Origin: Catenovulum agarivorans YM01
GTDB taxonomy: Bacteria > Pseudomonadota > Gammaproteobacteria > Enterobacterales > Alteromonadaceae
Direction of reading: 5' to 3'
Assembly: GCF_000281085.1 (NCBI RefSeq)
Contig: NZ_JH767527.1
Span: 211,617 to 268,427 of the forward strand
DNA: 56,811 nt
Shown here: positions 1 to 9,347 of the stretch, in pieces
Layout: each line of letters begins with the position of its first letter
Position numbering within the stretch: the stretch's first letter is position 1
The notes under the pieces: generated by a model
Seen by the model: the letters and a program-made list of their open reading frames with translations, nothing else
Told to the model about the DNA's origin: nothing
The model's database searches: none
Position numbers and translations under genes: made by a program

Positions 1-2
1 CT

Positions 3-914
3 GAAATCAAGCATTGGTTAACTGACGTGCAACAAAACAAAGCTAAGCTTACAGAAGTTAAAATATATTCGCCTGACAACCAACTTATTGTTGATGCGCA
101 ATTGGTGCAAGATAACTGGTTAATGCAAAATGCCGCAGGCTATCAAATAAACACCGAAAATTTAGCCAAATGGTATAACCAACTGTTAGCAGCAACTAAC
201 ATTGAAGCCAAAACAGCTAAAGCAGAAAATTTTGCTCGTTTAGGTTTAGTTAACCCAGCTGAGATGACCAATAATGCTAACAACAGTGAAGGTACAGGCC
301 ATTTAGTTGTATTAACAATTGCAGGTACTGAGCATAAACTTATTTTAGGTGATGCTACTAGTTCTGGGCAATTTGCACGTCTTGCGACGCAACAACAAAC
401 CTGGTTATTAGATCAGTACGTAAGTGTACCCGCACAGGCATCAGACTGGTTGAACAGCGAAATCTTTGATTTTGATTCAGCTCAAATTGAAAAGTTACAG
501 TCAAGCTCAACTACACAAACCGAGCTAAATTGGACAATTAGCAAGGCTGCATCTGAAGATAATGATGGTGAGTTTATCCTTGAAAACAAACCGGCAGAGC
601 GTGAACTAACATACTCAGGCGCTGTAAACTCGCATGTTAATTCTATTGCCAACTTAAATTTTTCAGATGTGCAAGCGTACAACGCAGACTTATGGCAAAA
701 CAAAGCAGAGTTAGCCCAACTTAGTATCACGCTACAGCAAGGGCAGAATGTTACTGTTTATCTACTTGAGCAAGAACAACAAACAAGCTTGTTAGTAGAT
801 AACGGCACTGAGCCTAAATGGCAATATGTGTTAGCAGGCTACCAAAGCTCGCTGGTATTAAAACCATTAGAGTCGTTTTTGCAGGCGACTACAGAGCCAG
901 CTCCAGCAGAATAA
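3..914 (+). CDS. DUF4340 domain protein, C-terminal part (5' truncated by window)
   Basis: The reading frame is open to the left edge, so this is the C-terminal ~303 residues of a longer protein; the GTG at 27 is internal and not the likely start. The pattern 'LTEVKIYSPDNQ', then 'NWLMQ...GYQINTENLAKWYNQLL', then 'NFARLGLVNPAE' follows the DUF4340 layout (short beta-rich repeats, then a G-L-x-x-P motif). In many proteobacteria DUF4340 proteins are encoded after GldG/ABC-2-type transporter genes and are thought to be envelope-associated accessory proteins; that context lies outside this window. A hairpin follows at 931-959. The family call is by recognition; the function is not established. 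Confidence 0.7.
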   Translation, partial: EIKHWLTDVQQNKAKLTEVKIYSPDNQLIVDAQLVQDNWLMQNAAGYQINTENLAKWYNQLLAATNIEAKTAKAENFARLGLVNPAEMTNNANNSEGTGHLVVLTIAGTEHKLILGDATSSGQFARLATQQQTWLLDQYVSVPAQASDWLNSEIFDFDSAQIEKLQSSSTTQTELNWTISKAASEDNDGEFILENKPAERELTYSGAVNSHVNSIANLNFSDVQAYNADLWQNKAELAQLSITLQQGQNVTVYLLEQEQQTSLLVDNGTEPKWQYVLAGYQSSLVLKPLESFLQATTEPAPAE

Positions 915-930
915 AATCAATTCAACAACT

Positions 931-959
931 GAGTTGCCAGCCACTTCGGCTGGTTACTC
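931..959 (+). terminator. Hairpin after the DUF4340 gene, probable terminator
   Basis: CCAGCC (937-942) pairs with GGCTGG (948-953), and the outer GAGT pairs with ACTC (956-959), with a 5-nt loop. It lies 17 nt after the stop codon. The downstream U tract is poor (AATTATTAAT), so termination strength is uncertain. Confidence 0.5.
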
Positions 960-1045
960 AATTATTAATCTCAATAATTCAATAATTAAACTCACTGTCA
1001 TTCTGTACTACACTTAAATTATTCAATTTAAACCTAAGTGCGCGA

Positions 1046-1900
1046 ATGAAAACTTTGTTAATGTCGCTAGTCATTTGTATGTTTAGCGTGGCCGCAGTGA
1101 GTGCTGAAAATATTCGTATCGTATCGCCACAGTCTTCTTTTGATACCAGCTACAGCTATTTTTTAGGTTTATTAGAATTAACCGTAGAACGCACCCAAGC
1201 TGAGTTTGGCCCAGCGAATATTATTATCGCTGGTGATGTGCCTCAAGGTCGAGCTTTACGTGAATTGGGTAAACTAGTCGATGTATATTGGGCGGGCACC
1301 TCGCATCAACGGGATACTGACTTGTTACCTGTAACAATCCCATTGGTCAAAGGCCTGTTAGGCTACAGAATGCCGATTATTCAAAAAGATTCTATTGCCA
1401 CCTTTGATAAAATATCAAATCTATCTCAGCTAAAGGAGCTAACAGCTTGCCAAGGTTTATCTTGGCCGGATACAGATATTCTCGAACATGCAGGTATTAG
1501 GGTTCATAAAAATGCTGTCTACGAACGTATGTTTAAACAAGTCGCAATTGGCCGGTGTGATTATTTTCCGCGTGGAATTTACGAAGGCATAAGTGAGGTA
1601 AAAGCTAGAGAAATGTTATATCCGAACTTGATCTTTTACACTGATTTGATCATCTATTACCCATTCCCCATGTATTATTTTGTCTCAAAACAAAATCCAA
1701 TGTTACACAAGCGCCTTACTCAGGGACTAGAATTATTAATCGCCGAAGGTAAGTTTGAGCAGTATTTTAAAAATCACCCAATTACTTCAAAAGTTTTCCC
1801 AATAGAGCAGTGGCAAAAATCTCGTATCGTTCGCTTGGAAAATCCCATCTTGCCAAAAGGCACACCAGTAGATGATAAAAAATATTGGTTGCCACTTTAA
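1046..1900 (+). CDS. Periplasmic solute-binding-like protein (SBP_bac_3-like)
   Basis: This 284-residue protein has a clear Sec signal peptide (residues 1-20, cleavage near VSA-EN). The rest has the composition of a type II periplasmic-binding fold: 'IRIVSPQSSFDTSYSYFLGLL' near the N-terminus, an 'AGDVPQGRALRELG' segment, and a C-terminal 'LTQGLELLIAEGKFEQYFKNH' helix that is typical of amino-acid-type binding domains. Similar single-gene binding proteins are common in Alteromonadales and often lack a cognate ABC transporter, as here. The ligand is unknown. The Shine-Dalgarno before ATG 1046 is weak. It stands alone between the DUF4340 gene and the GH5 gene, and a link to xyloglucan use is not shown. 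Confidence 0.65.
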   Translation: MKTLLMSLVICMFSVAAVSAENIRIVSPQSSFDTSYSYFLGLLELTVERTQAEFGPANIIIAGDVPQGRALRELGKLVDVYWAGTSHQRDTDLLPVTIPLVKGLLGYRMPIIQKDSIATFDKISNLSQLKELTACQGLSWPDTDILEHAGIRVHKNAVYERMFKQVAIGRCDYFPRGIYEGISEVKAREMLYPNLIFYTDLIIYYPFPMYYFVSKQNPMLHKRLTQGLELLIAEGKFEQYFKNHPITSKVFPIEQWQKSRIVRLENPILPKGTPVDDKKYWLPL

Positions 1901-1989
1901 AAAAATACGTTTCGCTTACATTTGATTAACAAATAAATCAACGTGCTTGTAAATTTTAATAAAAGAAAACCCTGCATCTTATATCTATG

Positions 1990-2027
1990 ATTTTTACTCC
2001 AACAACACACACAAATAGAGTAAAAAT
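1990..2027 (+). promoter_or_regulatory. Inverted repeat covering the ribosome binding site of the first GH5 gene
   Basis: ATTTTTACTC (1990-1999) and GAGTAAAAAT (2018-2027) are perfect 10-bp inverted repeats. The right arm contains the only Shine-Dalgarno-like GAG and ends exactly at the ATG (2028). The 18-nt loop is made only of A, C and U with a CAACAACACACACA core, so it should be unstructured. This could be a translational attenuator or an RNA thermometer. The repeat is seen directly; the role is inferred. Confidence 0.45.
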
Positions 2028-3548
2028 ATGAAATTAATCAAATTAAGTAAAAAGTTAGTCTCGGCTACTTTCTTGATATTTAGTGCATTTAGCTTAACAG
2101 CTAACGCCAATATTCCTGAAGGACGCTATATTTTAATTAACAAACTGAGTAACAAGTCTTTAGATGTGACTGGTTATAGCCAAGCCAATTCTGCCAACAT
2201 AATTCAATGGAATTTAGGCTCAGGTTTGAATCAAAGATGGGATTTACAACAGGTTAATGACGATATCTACATTATTTCCGCAGCGCACAGTGGCAAGTCG
2301 TTAGATATTGCTGCGAATAATCAAGCGAGCGGTGCAAACGTTACTCAGTACACAACACACGGTAATATTAACCAGCAATGGCAATTACAAAACCAAGGTA
2401 ATGGTTTTTATAAGTTAGTTTCAATGTTAAGTGGTAAAGCGTTAGCCGTTGAAAACTCGTCAACTGACAATGGTGCCAATATTCAGGTAGTTGACTTAGC
2501 TAAGTCAGACGGTCAATTATGGAATCTTCAAGTAGTAGCTCATTCAGGCGAAATACGCACAGGTATGGCGGTTACTCAACAAATGGGCGCCGGCTGGAAC
2601 TTGGGCAATACCTTGGATGCGATTGGTGGAGAAACTAATTGGGGAAATCCGTTAACTCAAGAATATATGATCCAAGCTATCGCGGATAAAGGTTTCAAAA
2701 CCATCCGTATTCCTGTGACTTGGCAATCGAAAATAGCGGAAGACAACAGTATAGATGAAGCTTGGATGAACCGTGTAGAACAAGTCGTCAATTATGCAAT
2801 TGATAGTGGTTTATACGTGATCATTAATTTACATCACGAAGAGTGGGTAGAGCCAGTTAGCAGTACAAAAGAAGCAACCAAAGTTAAACTACAAGCTGTA
2901 TGGCAACAAATCGCTGAACGCTTTAAACACTACAATCAATATTTAATTTTTGAAACATTAAACGAACCGCGTGCACACAAAGGGACTAACTTGGAATGGT
3001 CTGGTGAATTGGAAAACTATCAAATTATCAATGAGTTTAATCAAGTTATTCTATCTACCGTACGCGCATCGGGTTACAACAATAGCACGCGTTTAGTCAT
3101 GTTACCTGGCTATGCAGCAAGCCCGTGGAACGATCAAACTCAACACATAGAAATTCCAAATGACAGTTTTATAGCAATATCAACTCATGGTTATTTCCCA
3201 TATTATTTTACCGAGCAAGAAGTCACAGACGGTGGTGATGCTGTATTTAATCAAGACGAGATAGACTTAATTGACTATGTTTTCGAGCAGCTTAACCAAA
3301 GATTCATCGCTAATGGTATTCCAGTGGTTATGGGCGAGTGGGGCACAGTCGATAAAAGTAATACAGCTGATAGAGTTGCATACGCACAATACTATGTACA
3401 AAAAGCGACTAGCTACGGAATCCCAACCGTCGTTTGGGATAACAACGCGTTAGGCGGCTCAGCACATAACTATCGTTTGTACAACAGAGCAAACAATTAT
3501 TGGCCATTCAATCAAATAGCCGATGCAATTGTAAACGGGTCTAATTAA
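2028..3548 (+). CDS. Secreted ricin-type lectin + GH5 (subfamily 4-like) endo-beta-1,4-glucanase/xyloglucanase
   Basis: This is an endo-acting beta-1,4-glucan hydrolase. A signal peptide covers residues 1-27 (cut near ANA-NI). Residues ~28-170 form a ricin-B-type beta-trefoil with three QxW motifs (QRW, QQW, QLW), which would bind carbohydrate. The GH5 catalytic domain runs from ~175 to 506, starting with 'GAGWNLGNTLDA'. The acid/base is E313 in NEPR and the nucleophile is E437 in GEWG. The GH5_4 assignment rests on the 'GWNLGNTLDAxGGETxWGNP' opening, also present in the second GH5 of this locus. With no lipobox, it is probably released or surface-associated. It is separated from the rest of the locus by ~310 bp and may be transcribed on its own, with its ribosome site inside a hairpin. 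Xyloglucan as substrate is inferred from neighbours; lichenan or cellulose are alternatives. Confidence 0.88.
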   Translation: MKLIKLSKKLVSATFLIFSAFSLTANANIPEGRYILINKLSNKSLDVTGYSQANSANIIQWNLGSGLNQRWDLQQVNDDIYIISAAHSGKSLDIAANNQASGANVTQYTTHGNINQQWQLQNQGNGFYKLVSMLSGKALAVENSSTDNGANIQVVDLAKSDGQLWNLQVVAHSGEIRTGMAVTQQMGAGWNLGNTLDAIGGETNWGNPLTQEYMIQAIADKGFKTIRIPVTWQSKIAEDNSIDEAWMNRVEQVVNYAIDSGLYVIINLHHEEWVEPVSSTKEATKVKLQAVWQQIAERFKHYNQYLIFETLNEPRAHKGTNLEWSGELENYQIINEFNQVILSTVRASGYNNSTRLVMLPGYAASPWNDQTQHIEIPNDSFIAISTHGYFPYYFTEQEVTDGGDAVFNQDEIDLIDYVFEQLNQRFIANGIPVVMGEWGTVDKSNTADRVAYAQYYVQKATSYGIPTVVWDNNALGGSAHNYRLYNRANNYWPFNQIADAIVNGSN

Positions 3549-3861
3549 CGTAAGCTGCATGTAATCAAAATTGCACAAAAGTAAATTTCATAAGCTGTTA
3601 TCAATTTGTATAACAGCTTATTCGAAAACGTTATCTTAAACTTAGTTCCTATACCTCAAACTAGCTCGATTTCACCTATTCAAGCGCTGTTTTTCTATAA
3701 AAATTAATAATTTTTTACTTTTTTTATTTTTGCATTTGTAAAAATTCTTAAAAACTTATTAACAAGTTGCATTAAATATTTACCAGAATACTATTAAATT
3801 GTGCTTTTTAGTGACTTTGTAAGACGCTAACTAAATATGTAAATGTTTTCTTGAGGGTGAT
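3549..3861 (+). promoter_or_regulatory. AT-rich intergenic region before the GH95 gene; probable main promoter of the xyloglucan locus
   Basis: This is a gene-free, strongly AT-rich gap of 313 bp. It contains runs such as TTTTTTACTTTTTTTATTTTT (near 3,710-3,730) and an AAAACGTTAT motif near 3,626, similar to ACGTTT motifs before xylR. A good Shine-Dalgarno (GAGGGTGAT) lies just before ATG 3862. It is the largest gap upstream of the co-oriented genes, so it is the best candidate for the operon promoter. I cannot assign -35/-10 boxes or an operator with confidence. Confidence 0.35.
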
Positions 3862-6315
3862 ATGGTAAGTTTTCGTAAGCTAAGTTTTAATAAATTTCAG
3901 ATTTTAACCGCGTCTGTTGGTTTATTATTAGCAACTGCAACTTTTCAATCAACTGCTCAACCAACTCATAGCTACTATTTCGATCGAGCAGCGCAAGACT
4001 GGGAAAGCCAATCTTTGCCAATTGGCAATGGTGCAATTGGCGCATCGATAATGGGTGGCGTTAATCAAGACAGAATTATCATTAGCGAAAAAACACTTTG
4101 GACGGGCGGGCCTGGCTCAGTACAAGGATATGATTATGGTCTGCCAGCAAATGCCAGCGAATATCAAACCAAGTTAGCAAAGCTGCAAAACACTTTAGCA
4201 GCTAAAGGGCGCATGACTCCAAAAGCAGTTGCAGATGAAATAGCGCGTGGTTATACAGGCTATGGCAGCTTTCAAAAGTTTGCTGATTTAGTTATCAGCC
4301 AACAAAACAACTTAGATGAAGACGCGCTTAGCCAATACCAACGTAGCTTAAATCTACAACAAGCCGCAGCTCAAGTTAATTTTAATGCACAAGGTACACA
4401 CTTTAAGCGCAGCTACTTTGTTTCATACCCAGATCAAGCTTTAGTCGTTCATTATCAAAGCGATAAAAAACACCAGTTAAACCTAGTTATTGATGTAGAA
4501 GTTGACGAAAATCGTTCTTTTAATAAAAAGTTAATCACTAACTCGACGCAAAATTCATTAACCTTCACCGGCGCGTTAAACGACAACGCATTAGAATACG
4601 CAGGTAATGTAAACCTTTATTCTACTGATGGTGAAATTAGTAAAAATCAAAATAATCAGCTATTGGTCAGCAACGCAAGTGAAGTTTGGCTGACTTTTTA
4701 TGCCGCTACTAATTACGCGCCAGTTTATCCAAACTATCGTGGGGAGTCCGCGACTACAAAATTACAGCAACAGGTTAAACATTACCACGCGCAAGACTAC
4801 AGCAAAGTTTGGCAAAAGCATTTAACTGATTATCAAGGCTTATTTAACCGCGTTGAATTAGATTTAACCGGCGAGCCGATTAATTTTCCGATAAATCAAA
4901 TATTAACTAAATTGCGTAATAATCAATTAAACCAAGCGCAAATCCGCTCACTGACTGAACTGTATTATCAACTGGGTCGTTATTTATTAATTACCTCTTC
5001 ACGCTCAGGCTCATTGCCAGCTAATTTACAAGGTGCTTGGAATAACCACATGCATGCACCGTGGAATTCTGATTATCACTTTAATATCAATGTGCAAATG
5101 AATTATTGGTTAGCCAACCAAACCAATTTAGACGAGCTAAATAAACCTTTATTCGATTTTGTGCAAAATCTACAACAACCGGGCGAACAAACTGCAAAAA
5201 CCTTATTTGGTTCAGATGGTTGGACTTTATTACTCAATACCAACATTTGGGGGTTCACCGGCTTAATTGAATGGCCAACTGCATTTTGGCAACCAGAAGC
5301 TGCAGCTTGGATTTGCCAACACTTGTACGAACATTACCAGTTCACTTTAGATAATGATTTTTTACAAAATACCGCATACCCAATTATGAAATCTGCTAGT
5401 CAGTTTTGGATGGACAACTTATATAAAGACACAAGCACAAATTCGTTAGTGGTAAACCCGAGCTATTCACCTGAGCATGGCGACTTTACGTTGGGTGCCG
5501 CCATGTCGCAGCAAATTATCTATGAACTATTATCCAACACTAAATTAGCTGCACGCGAATTAGCCGACCAGGAATTTATTAGCCAGCTAGACCAAGCGCT
5601 TAATAAACTTGAGCCGGGATTAAAAATTGGCAAACACGGACAATTAATGGAATGGCGCAGCGATCTTGACGACATGCAATCAAAACATCGCCATGTATCA
5701 CATTTATATGCACTGCATCCAAGCAATCAAATTTCACCAATCACCACACCTGCATTAGCCAAAGCTGCTGAAGTTAGCTTAAACGCGCGTGGAGACGGTG
5801 GTACAGGTTGGAGCAAAGCTTGGAAAATTAACTTTTGGGCGCGTTTATTCAATGGTGATCGCGCAGAAAAATTAATTGGCGAACAGTTAAAACACAGCAC
5901 ATTAGATAATTTGTGGGATAACCACCCACCATTTCAAATAGACGGAAATTTTGGCGCAACAGCAGGTATTACAGAGATGTTATTGCAAAGCCAAGTAAAC
6001 CAAATTCACTTATTGCCAGCACTCCCAAAAAACTGGCAACAAGGCCAAGTATCCGGCCTAAAAGCTAGGGGCAATGTAGTAGTGGATATCAGTTGGAACA
6101 AGGGTCAGTTAGCTAGCGCTAAACTTACCCCTAAATACACAGGAGTTGTAATAGTACGCAGCAAACTCTCTAAACATAATTTAGCTGTGATGGGTGGCAA
6201 CTCAACAGCAAAAATTACCCAAGATCAGTTTGGAACACTAATAAAGGTATCGGCACAAGCCGGCCAAGCAATAACCATCAACAACACAAACATGGTTCAA
6301 ATTAACCAACTATAA
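3862..6315 (+). CDS. GH95 alpha-L-fucosidase (alpha-1,2-fucosidase), periplasmic
   Basis: This enzyme removes alpha-1,2-linked L-fucose, here inferred to be the terminal fucose of xyloglucan side chains, by an inverting mechanism. The signal peptide covers ~residues 1-33 (cut near AQ-PTH). The usual GH95 layout is visible: an N-terminal beta domain opening with 'WESQSLPIGNGAIGA', an (alpha/alpha)6 catalytic domain and a C-terminal beta domain. Residues matching the known catalytic set are N408 and N410 in 'FNINVQMNYW', E538 in 'SPEHG' and D694 in 'QIDGNFGATAG'. Its length of 817 aa is typical. It is the first gene of the co-oriented block and is 17 bp from the TonB receptor. Family confidence is high; the fucosylated substrate is inferred. 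Confidence 0.93.
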   Translation: MVSFRKLSFNKFQILTASVGLLLATATFQSTAQPTHSYYFDRAAQDWESQSLPIGNGAIGASIMGGVNQDRIIISEKTLWTGGPGSVQGYDYGLPANASEYQTKLAKLQNTLAAKGRMTPKAVADEIARGYTGYGSFQKFADLVISQQNNLDEDALSQYQRSLNLQQAAAQVNFNAQGTHFKRSYFVSYPDQALVVHYQSDKKHQLNLVIDVEVDENRSFNKKLITNSTQNSLTFTGALNDNALEYAGNVNLYSTDGEISKNQNNQLLVSNASEVWLTFYAATNYAPVYPNYRGESATTKLQQQVKHYHAQDYSKVWQKHLTDYQGLFNRVELDLTGEPINFPINQILTKLRNNQLNQAQIRSLTELYYQLGRYLLITSSRSGSLPANLQGAWNNHMHAPWNSDYHFNINVQMNYWLANQTNLDELNKPLFDFVQNLQQPGEQTAKTLFGSDGWTLLLNTNIWGFTGLIEWPTAFWQPEAAAWICQHLYEHYQFTLDNDFLQNTAYPIMKSASQFWMDNLYKDTSTNSLVVNPSYSPEHGDFTLGAAMSQQIIYELLSNTKLAARELADQEFISQLDQALNKLEPGLKIGKHGQLMEWRSDLDDMQSKHRHVSHLYALHPSNQISPITTPALAKAAEVSLNARGDGGTGWSKAWKINFWARLFNGDRAEKLIGEQLKHSTLDNLWDNHPPFQIDGNFGATAGITEMLLQSQVNQIHLLPALPKNWQQGQVSGLKARGNVVVDISWNKGQLASAKLTPKYTGVVIVRSKLSKHNLAVMGGNSTAKITQDQFGTLIKVSAQAGQAITINNTNMVQINQL

Positions 6316-6332
6316 CTAGATAAGGTAATAAC

Positions 6333-9278
6333 ATGAACGATACATCAAAACTTAACCGTGAAAGAAAACGTTTTCCGTTATCTAAAGCCACGGTCATGGT
6401 CATGGGCGCATTGGGTATGTTTTCACATGGCCAATCATTTGCCGCAGAAGAATCAGCAGACGCAAGTGAAGAAACTGAAGTTATTTCAGTAACTGGTATG
6501 CGCTCAAGTATTATTTCTGCGCAAGAAGTAAAAATGAACTCGAATAAAATCATGGATGCTATTAGCTCTGATGATATTGGTGCATTACCTGATCGAAGTG
6601 TGACTGAAACACTTCAACGTATTCCGGGTATCCAAATTGACAGATATATGTCTCAAGGCGACCCTGAGCATTTCTCAGTTGAAGGTAATGGTGTAGCCGT
6701 TCGTGGTTTAACTCAAGTAGCTAGTTTGTTGAATGGTCGAAATAGTTTTAGTGCTGATGGTGGTCGTACTTTAAGTTTTGGTGATGTTCCACCAGAATTG
6801 TTAGATGCGGTGCATGTATTTAAGAGCCCTACAGCAGACCAGATTGAAGGTGGCTTATCTGGTTCAGTTGATCTAATTACCAAATTACCTTTCCATAAAG
6901 ATGGACAACAAGTTGCTTTTAGTATTGCTGCCAACTATGGCGATACAATGAAAGAAGTTGATCCTGAGTATTCATTTATGTATTCAAATACATGGAACAC
7001 AGACTTTGGTAAATTCGGTCTCTTGGCAGATATTGCAAATTCAGAATTATCAACTCGTAATGACTCTATGTATGTGCGTCCATTTTTCTCAAAAAATAAT
7101 ATGCCGGGTAAAGAAGGTACAAGCGTATATGTACCTCGTGGAGCAGACTGGCGTACTATGCATTTCAACCGTGAGCGTTCAGGTAAATATTTAGCATTGC
7201 AATGGGCGCCAACCGACAATCAAGAACTTGCAATTACTTATTTCTCGAGTGATTACGACATGCGCTGGGATGAAGATGCTATTTTCGTAAGTAATGATAT
7301 TACTGAGGTAGTTGCATCAGCTGACTCTGTTTATACAGATGCGAATGTATTTGCAAAAGGTCGTTTATCTGCGGTAGCAGCGGATGGAACGCCAAGCTCA
7401 ATTCAAATGGGCTCAGATGTACGTATTTCTACCCAAAATGCAAAAACAGAAGATATATCTTTGGAATATAAATGGCACAATGACAATACAGAAGTTAGTT
7501 TTGCTGTACAACGTTTAGATGCTACGTCTAAAGGTATAGATTCGACCGTAGCGGTTGCCGTTTGGTTGCCTTGGATCGATGTCGATTTAACTGGTGCACT
7601 ACCGACTGTTACATCAGATCCTGTCACGATGGGCGATCCAAATAGCTATGTTTGGGATTTCCTTATGGACAATCAATATGATAATTCAGCAGATATGACT
7701 TCATTTCAAGCTGACGTCAAATATTATTTAACTGATGCTGGCCCCATCAAATCAATTAAAACTGGGGTCCGCTTTAGTAAATCTGAATCAAGTAATTTTG
7801 ATTCAGGTTATAACTGGGGGGCTGTAGGTAACTGGCTATATAACTCAGGTTTGATTGAAAGTGGTGCAAATCCTACTGCAGACGATATGCACTTGAATAA
7901 ATTTGAGAACTTCTTTGGTGGTGATGTACCTCAACCAGCAGCATTATACGCTCCAAAAGCATATTTCGCTGAAGGGTTCCCTGAAAGCTACCAGGAAGTA
8001 AAAGACAAGGTTACATATGTTGATAATGGTTGGTTTGATCCTGTGGCCAACACATGGCAACCACGAAACTTAATGGATGACCAGTGGTATAACTCACAAG
8101 AAGAAAAAACCTCGGCTGCTTATGTACAGTTAGATTTTGAGTTCGACTCAGCTATGCCGGTTAGTGGTAATTTAGGTGGTCGCTATGTTAAGACTGAAAA
8201 TACAGCATTTGGCTACCTAACTTTCCCAACTAGAGACGAGTTCAATAACGGCGCTATCGAAATGCCTGCAGAGCATGACTATAGTAACTTTTTGCCAAGT
8301 TTAAACGTTAAAGTCGATTTAACCGATGATTTAGTACTTCGCTTTGCAGCCGCGAGAGCTATGGCTCGTCCTAATTTCAGTGACTTAAAATCTCGCATGC
8401 AATTAAATGTTGCTATTAAACAGTCTTCTCAAAATAAATTTAATGACGACGGTACATTAAAAGATGGTGAAACCTTCTCGTTAAACGATTTTGACTTTAC
8501 CGCTGAATCTTCCACCAATCCATACATGGATCCAATGACTTCAGATCAATTAGATTTATCATTGGAGTGGTATTATGGTGAAGGTGATTCAATGTCATTT
8601 GCACTATTCACTAAAGACATTGAAGGGTATCAAGTTACTAGCTTCTTGACAGAAACATACGACGGTGTGGACTATAGAGTACAACGACCTGTAAGTGAAG
8701 GTGAAGCTAAGTTAAACGGCGCAGAGATATCAGTAAATCATTGGTTTAAAGATTTACCAGCACCTTTGGATGGCTTTGGCATCTCTGCTAACTATACATA
8801 TATAGATAGCGAAACAGATGTGAATGATGACGCGGCTCCTGTTGATACTGACGGTTCAACTTATGACGCTATGCCATACCGAAACATTTCAAAAAATGCG
8901 TATAACATTACAGCTATGTATGAAAAAGGTCCTTTATCAATTCGTTTAGCATACAACTGGCGTGGGAAATATTTAACATCAGTCGGTGCTAATGGCTTTA
9001 ATGGCTCAATCGACCTTGACGAAAATGGTAACGTAGTTCCTTGGAATGATAATGCTGATGTTCAGTGGCGCCTACCTGTATACAACGCTGCTACCGGTTA
9101 TTTAGATGGGTCAATTAGCTACAAAATTAATGATAATCTAACGGTGGCTTTAGAAGCTAACAACCTAAATGACGCTGTAACTCGTAATATCATTCAGCAC
9201 AATGGCGCAGGTAATCAACACTCTGCTTACCATGTAAATGATATTCGTTATGCGTTATCCCTACGCGGGAATTTCTAA
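6333..9278 (+). CDS. TonB-dependent outer-membrane receptor, probable xyloglucan oligosaccharide importer
   Basis: This is a 981-residue outer-membrane receptor. The signal peptide ends near FAA-EES (~residue 37) and a TonB-box-like segment 'EVISVTG' follows at ~49-55. The plug domain contains 'IGALPDRSVTETLQRIPGIQI' and 'VAVRGL', and a large 22-strand barrel ends with a terminal F (RGNF), the usual barrel-assembly signal. It is of the large TonB-receptor type found in Alteromonadales and Xanthomonadales sugar loci, and no SusD-like partner is encoded. It is co-transcribed with GH95 (17-bp gap). A strong hairpin follows it and may set its level above that of downstream genes. The imported ligand, xyloglucan oligosaccharides, is inferred from the surrounding enzyme set. 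Confidence 0.9.
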   Translation: MNDTSKLNRERKRFPLSKATVMVMGALGMFSHGQSFAAEESADASEETEVISVTGMRSSIISAQEVKMNSNKIMDAISSDDIGALPDRSVTETLQRIPGIQIDRYMSQGDPEHFSVEGNGVAVRGLTQVASLLNGRNSFSADGGRTLSFGDVPPELLDAVHVFKSPTADQIEGGLSGSVDLITKLPFHKDGQQVAFSIAANYGDTMKEVDPEYSFMYSNTWNTDFGKFGLLADIANSELSTRNDSMYVRPFFSKNNMPGKEGTSVYVPRGADWRTMHFNRERSGKYLALQWAPTDNQELAITYFSSDYDMRWDEDAIFVSNDITEVVASADSVYTDANVFAKGRLSAVAADGTPSSIQMGSDVRISTQNAKTEDISLEYKWHNDNTEVSFAVQRLDATSKGIDSTVAVAVWLPWIDVDLTGALPTVTSDPVTMGDPNSYVWDFLMDNQYDNSADMTSFQADVKYYLTDAGPIKSIKTGVRFSKSESSNFDSGYNWGAVGNWLYNSGLIESGANPTADDMHLNKFENFFGGDVPQPAALYAPKAYFAEGFPESYQEVKDKVTYVDNGWFDPVANTWQPRNLMDDQWYNSQEEKTSAAYVQLDFEFDSAMPVSGNLGGRYVKTENTAFGYLTFPTRDEFNNGAIEMPAEHDYSNFLPSLNVKVDLTDDLVLRFAAARAMARPNFSDLKSRMQLNVAIKQSSQNKFNDDGTLKDGETFSLNDFDFTAESSTNPYMDPMTSDQLDLSLEWYYGEGDSMSFALFTKDIEGYQVTSFLTETYDGVDYRVQRPVSEGEAKLNGAEISVNHWFKDLPAPLDGFGISANYTYIDSETDVNDDAAPVDTDGSTYDAMPYRNISKNAYNITAMYEKGPLSIRLAYNWRGKYLTSVGANGFNGSIDLDENGNVVPWNDNADVQWRLPVYNAATGYLDGSISYKINDNLTVALEANNLNDAVTRNIIQHNGAGNQHSAYHVNDIRYALSLRGNF

Positions 9279-9292
9279 CCGTTAAAATGTTA

Positions 9293-9327
9293 TGTGGTTA
9301 AGACAGTGTTATGCTGTCTTAACCACA
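9293..9327 (+). terminator. Strong intra-operon hairpin after the TonB receptor gene
   Basis: TGTGGTTAAGACAG (9293-9306) pairs perfectly with CTGTCTTAACCACA (9314-9327) around a 7-nt loop. No U-run follows, so rather than a clean terminator it may be a partial terminator or an mRNA stabiliser for the upstream receptor message. It is located 20 bp before the halogenase-like gene. Confidence 0.6.
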
Positions 9328-9347
9328 ATTCACTATAGGGTTATTCC

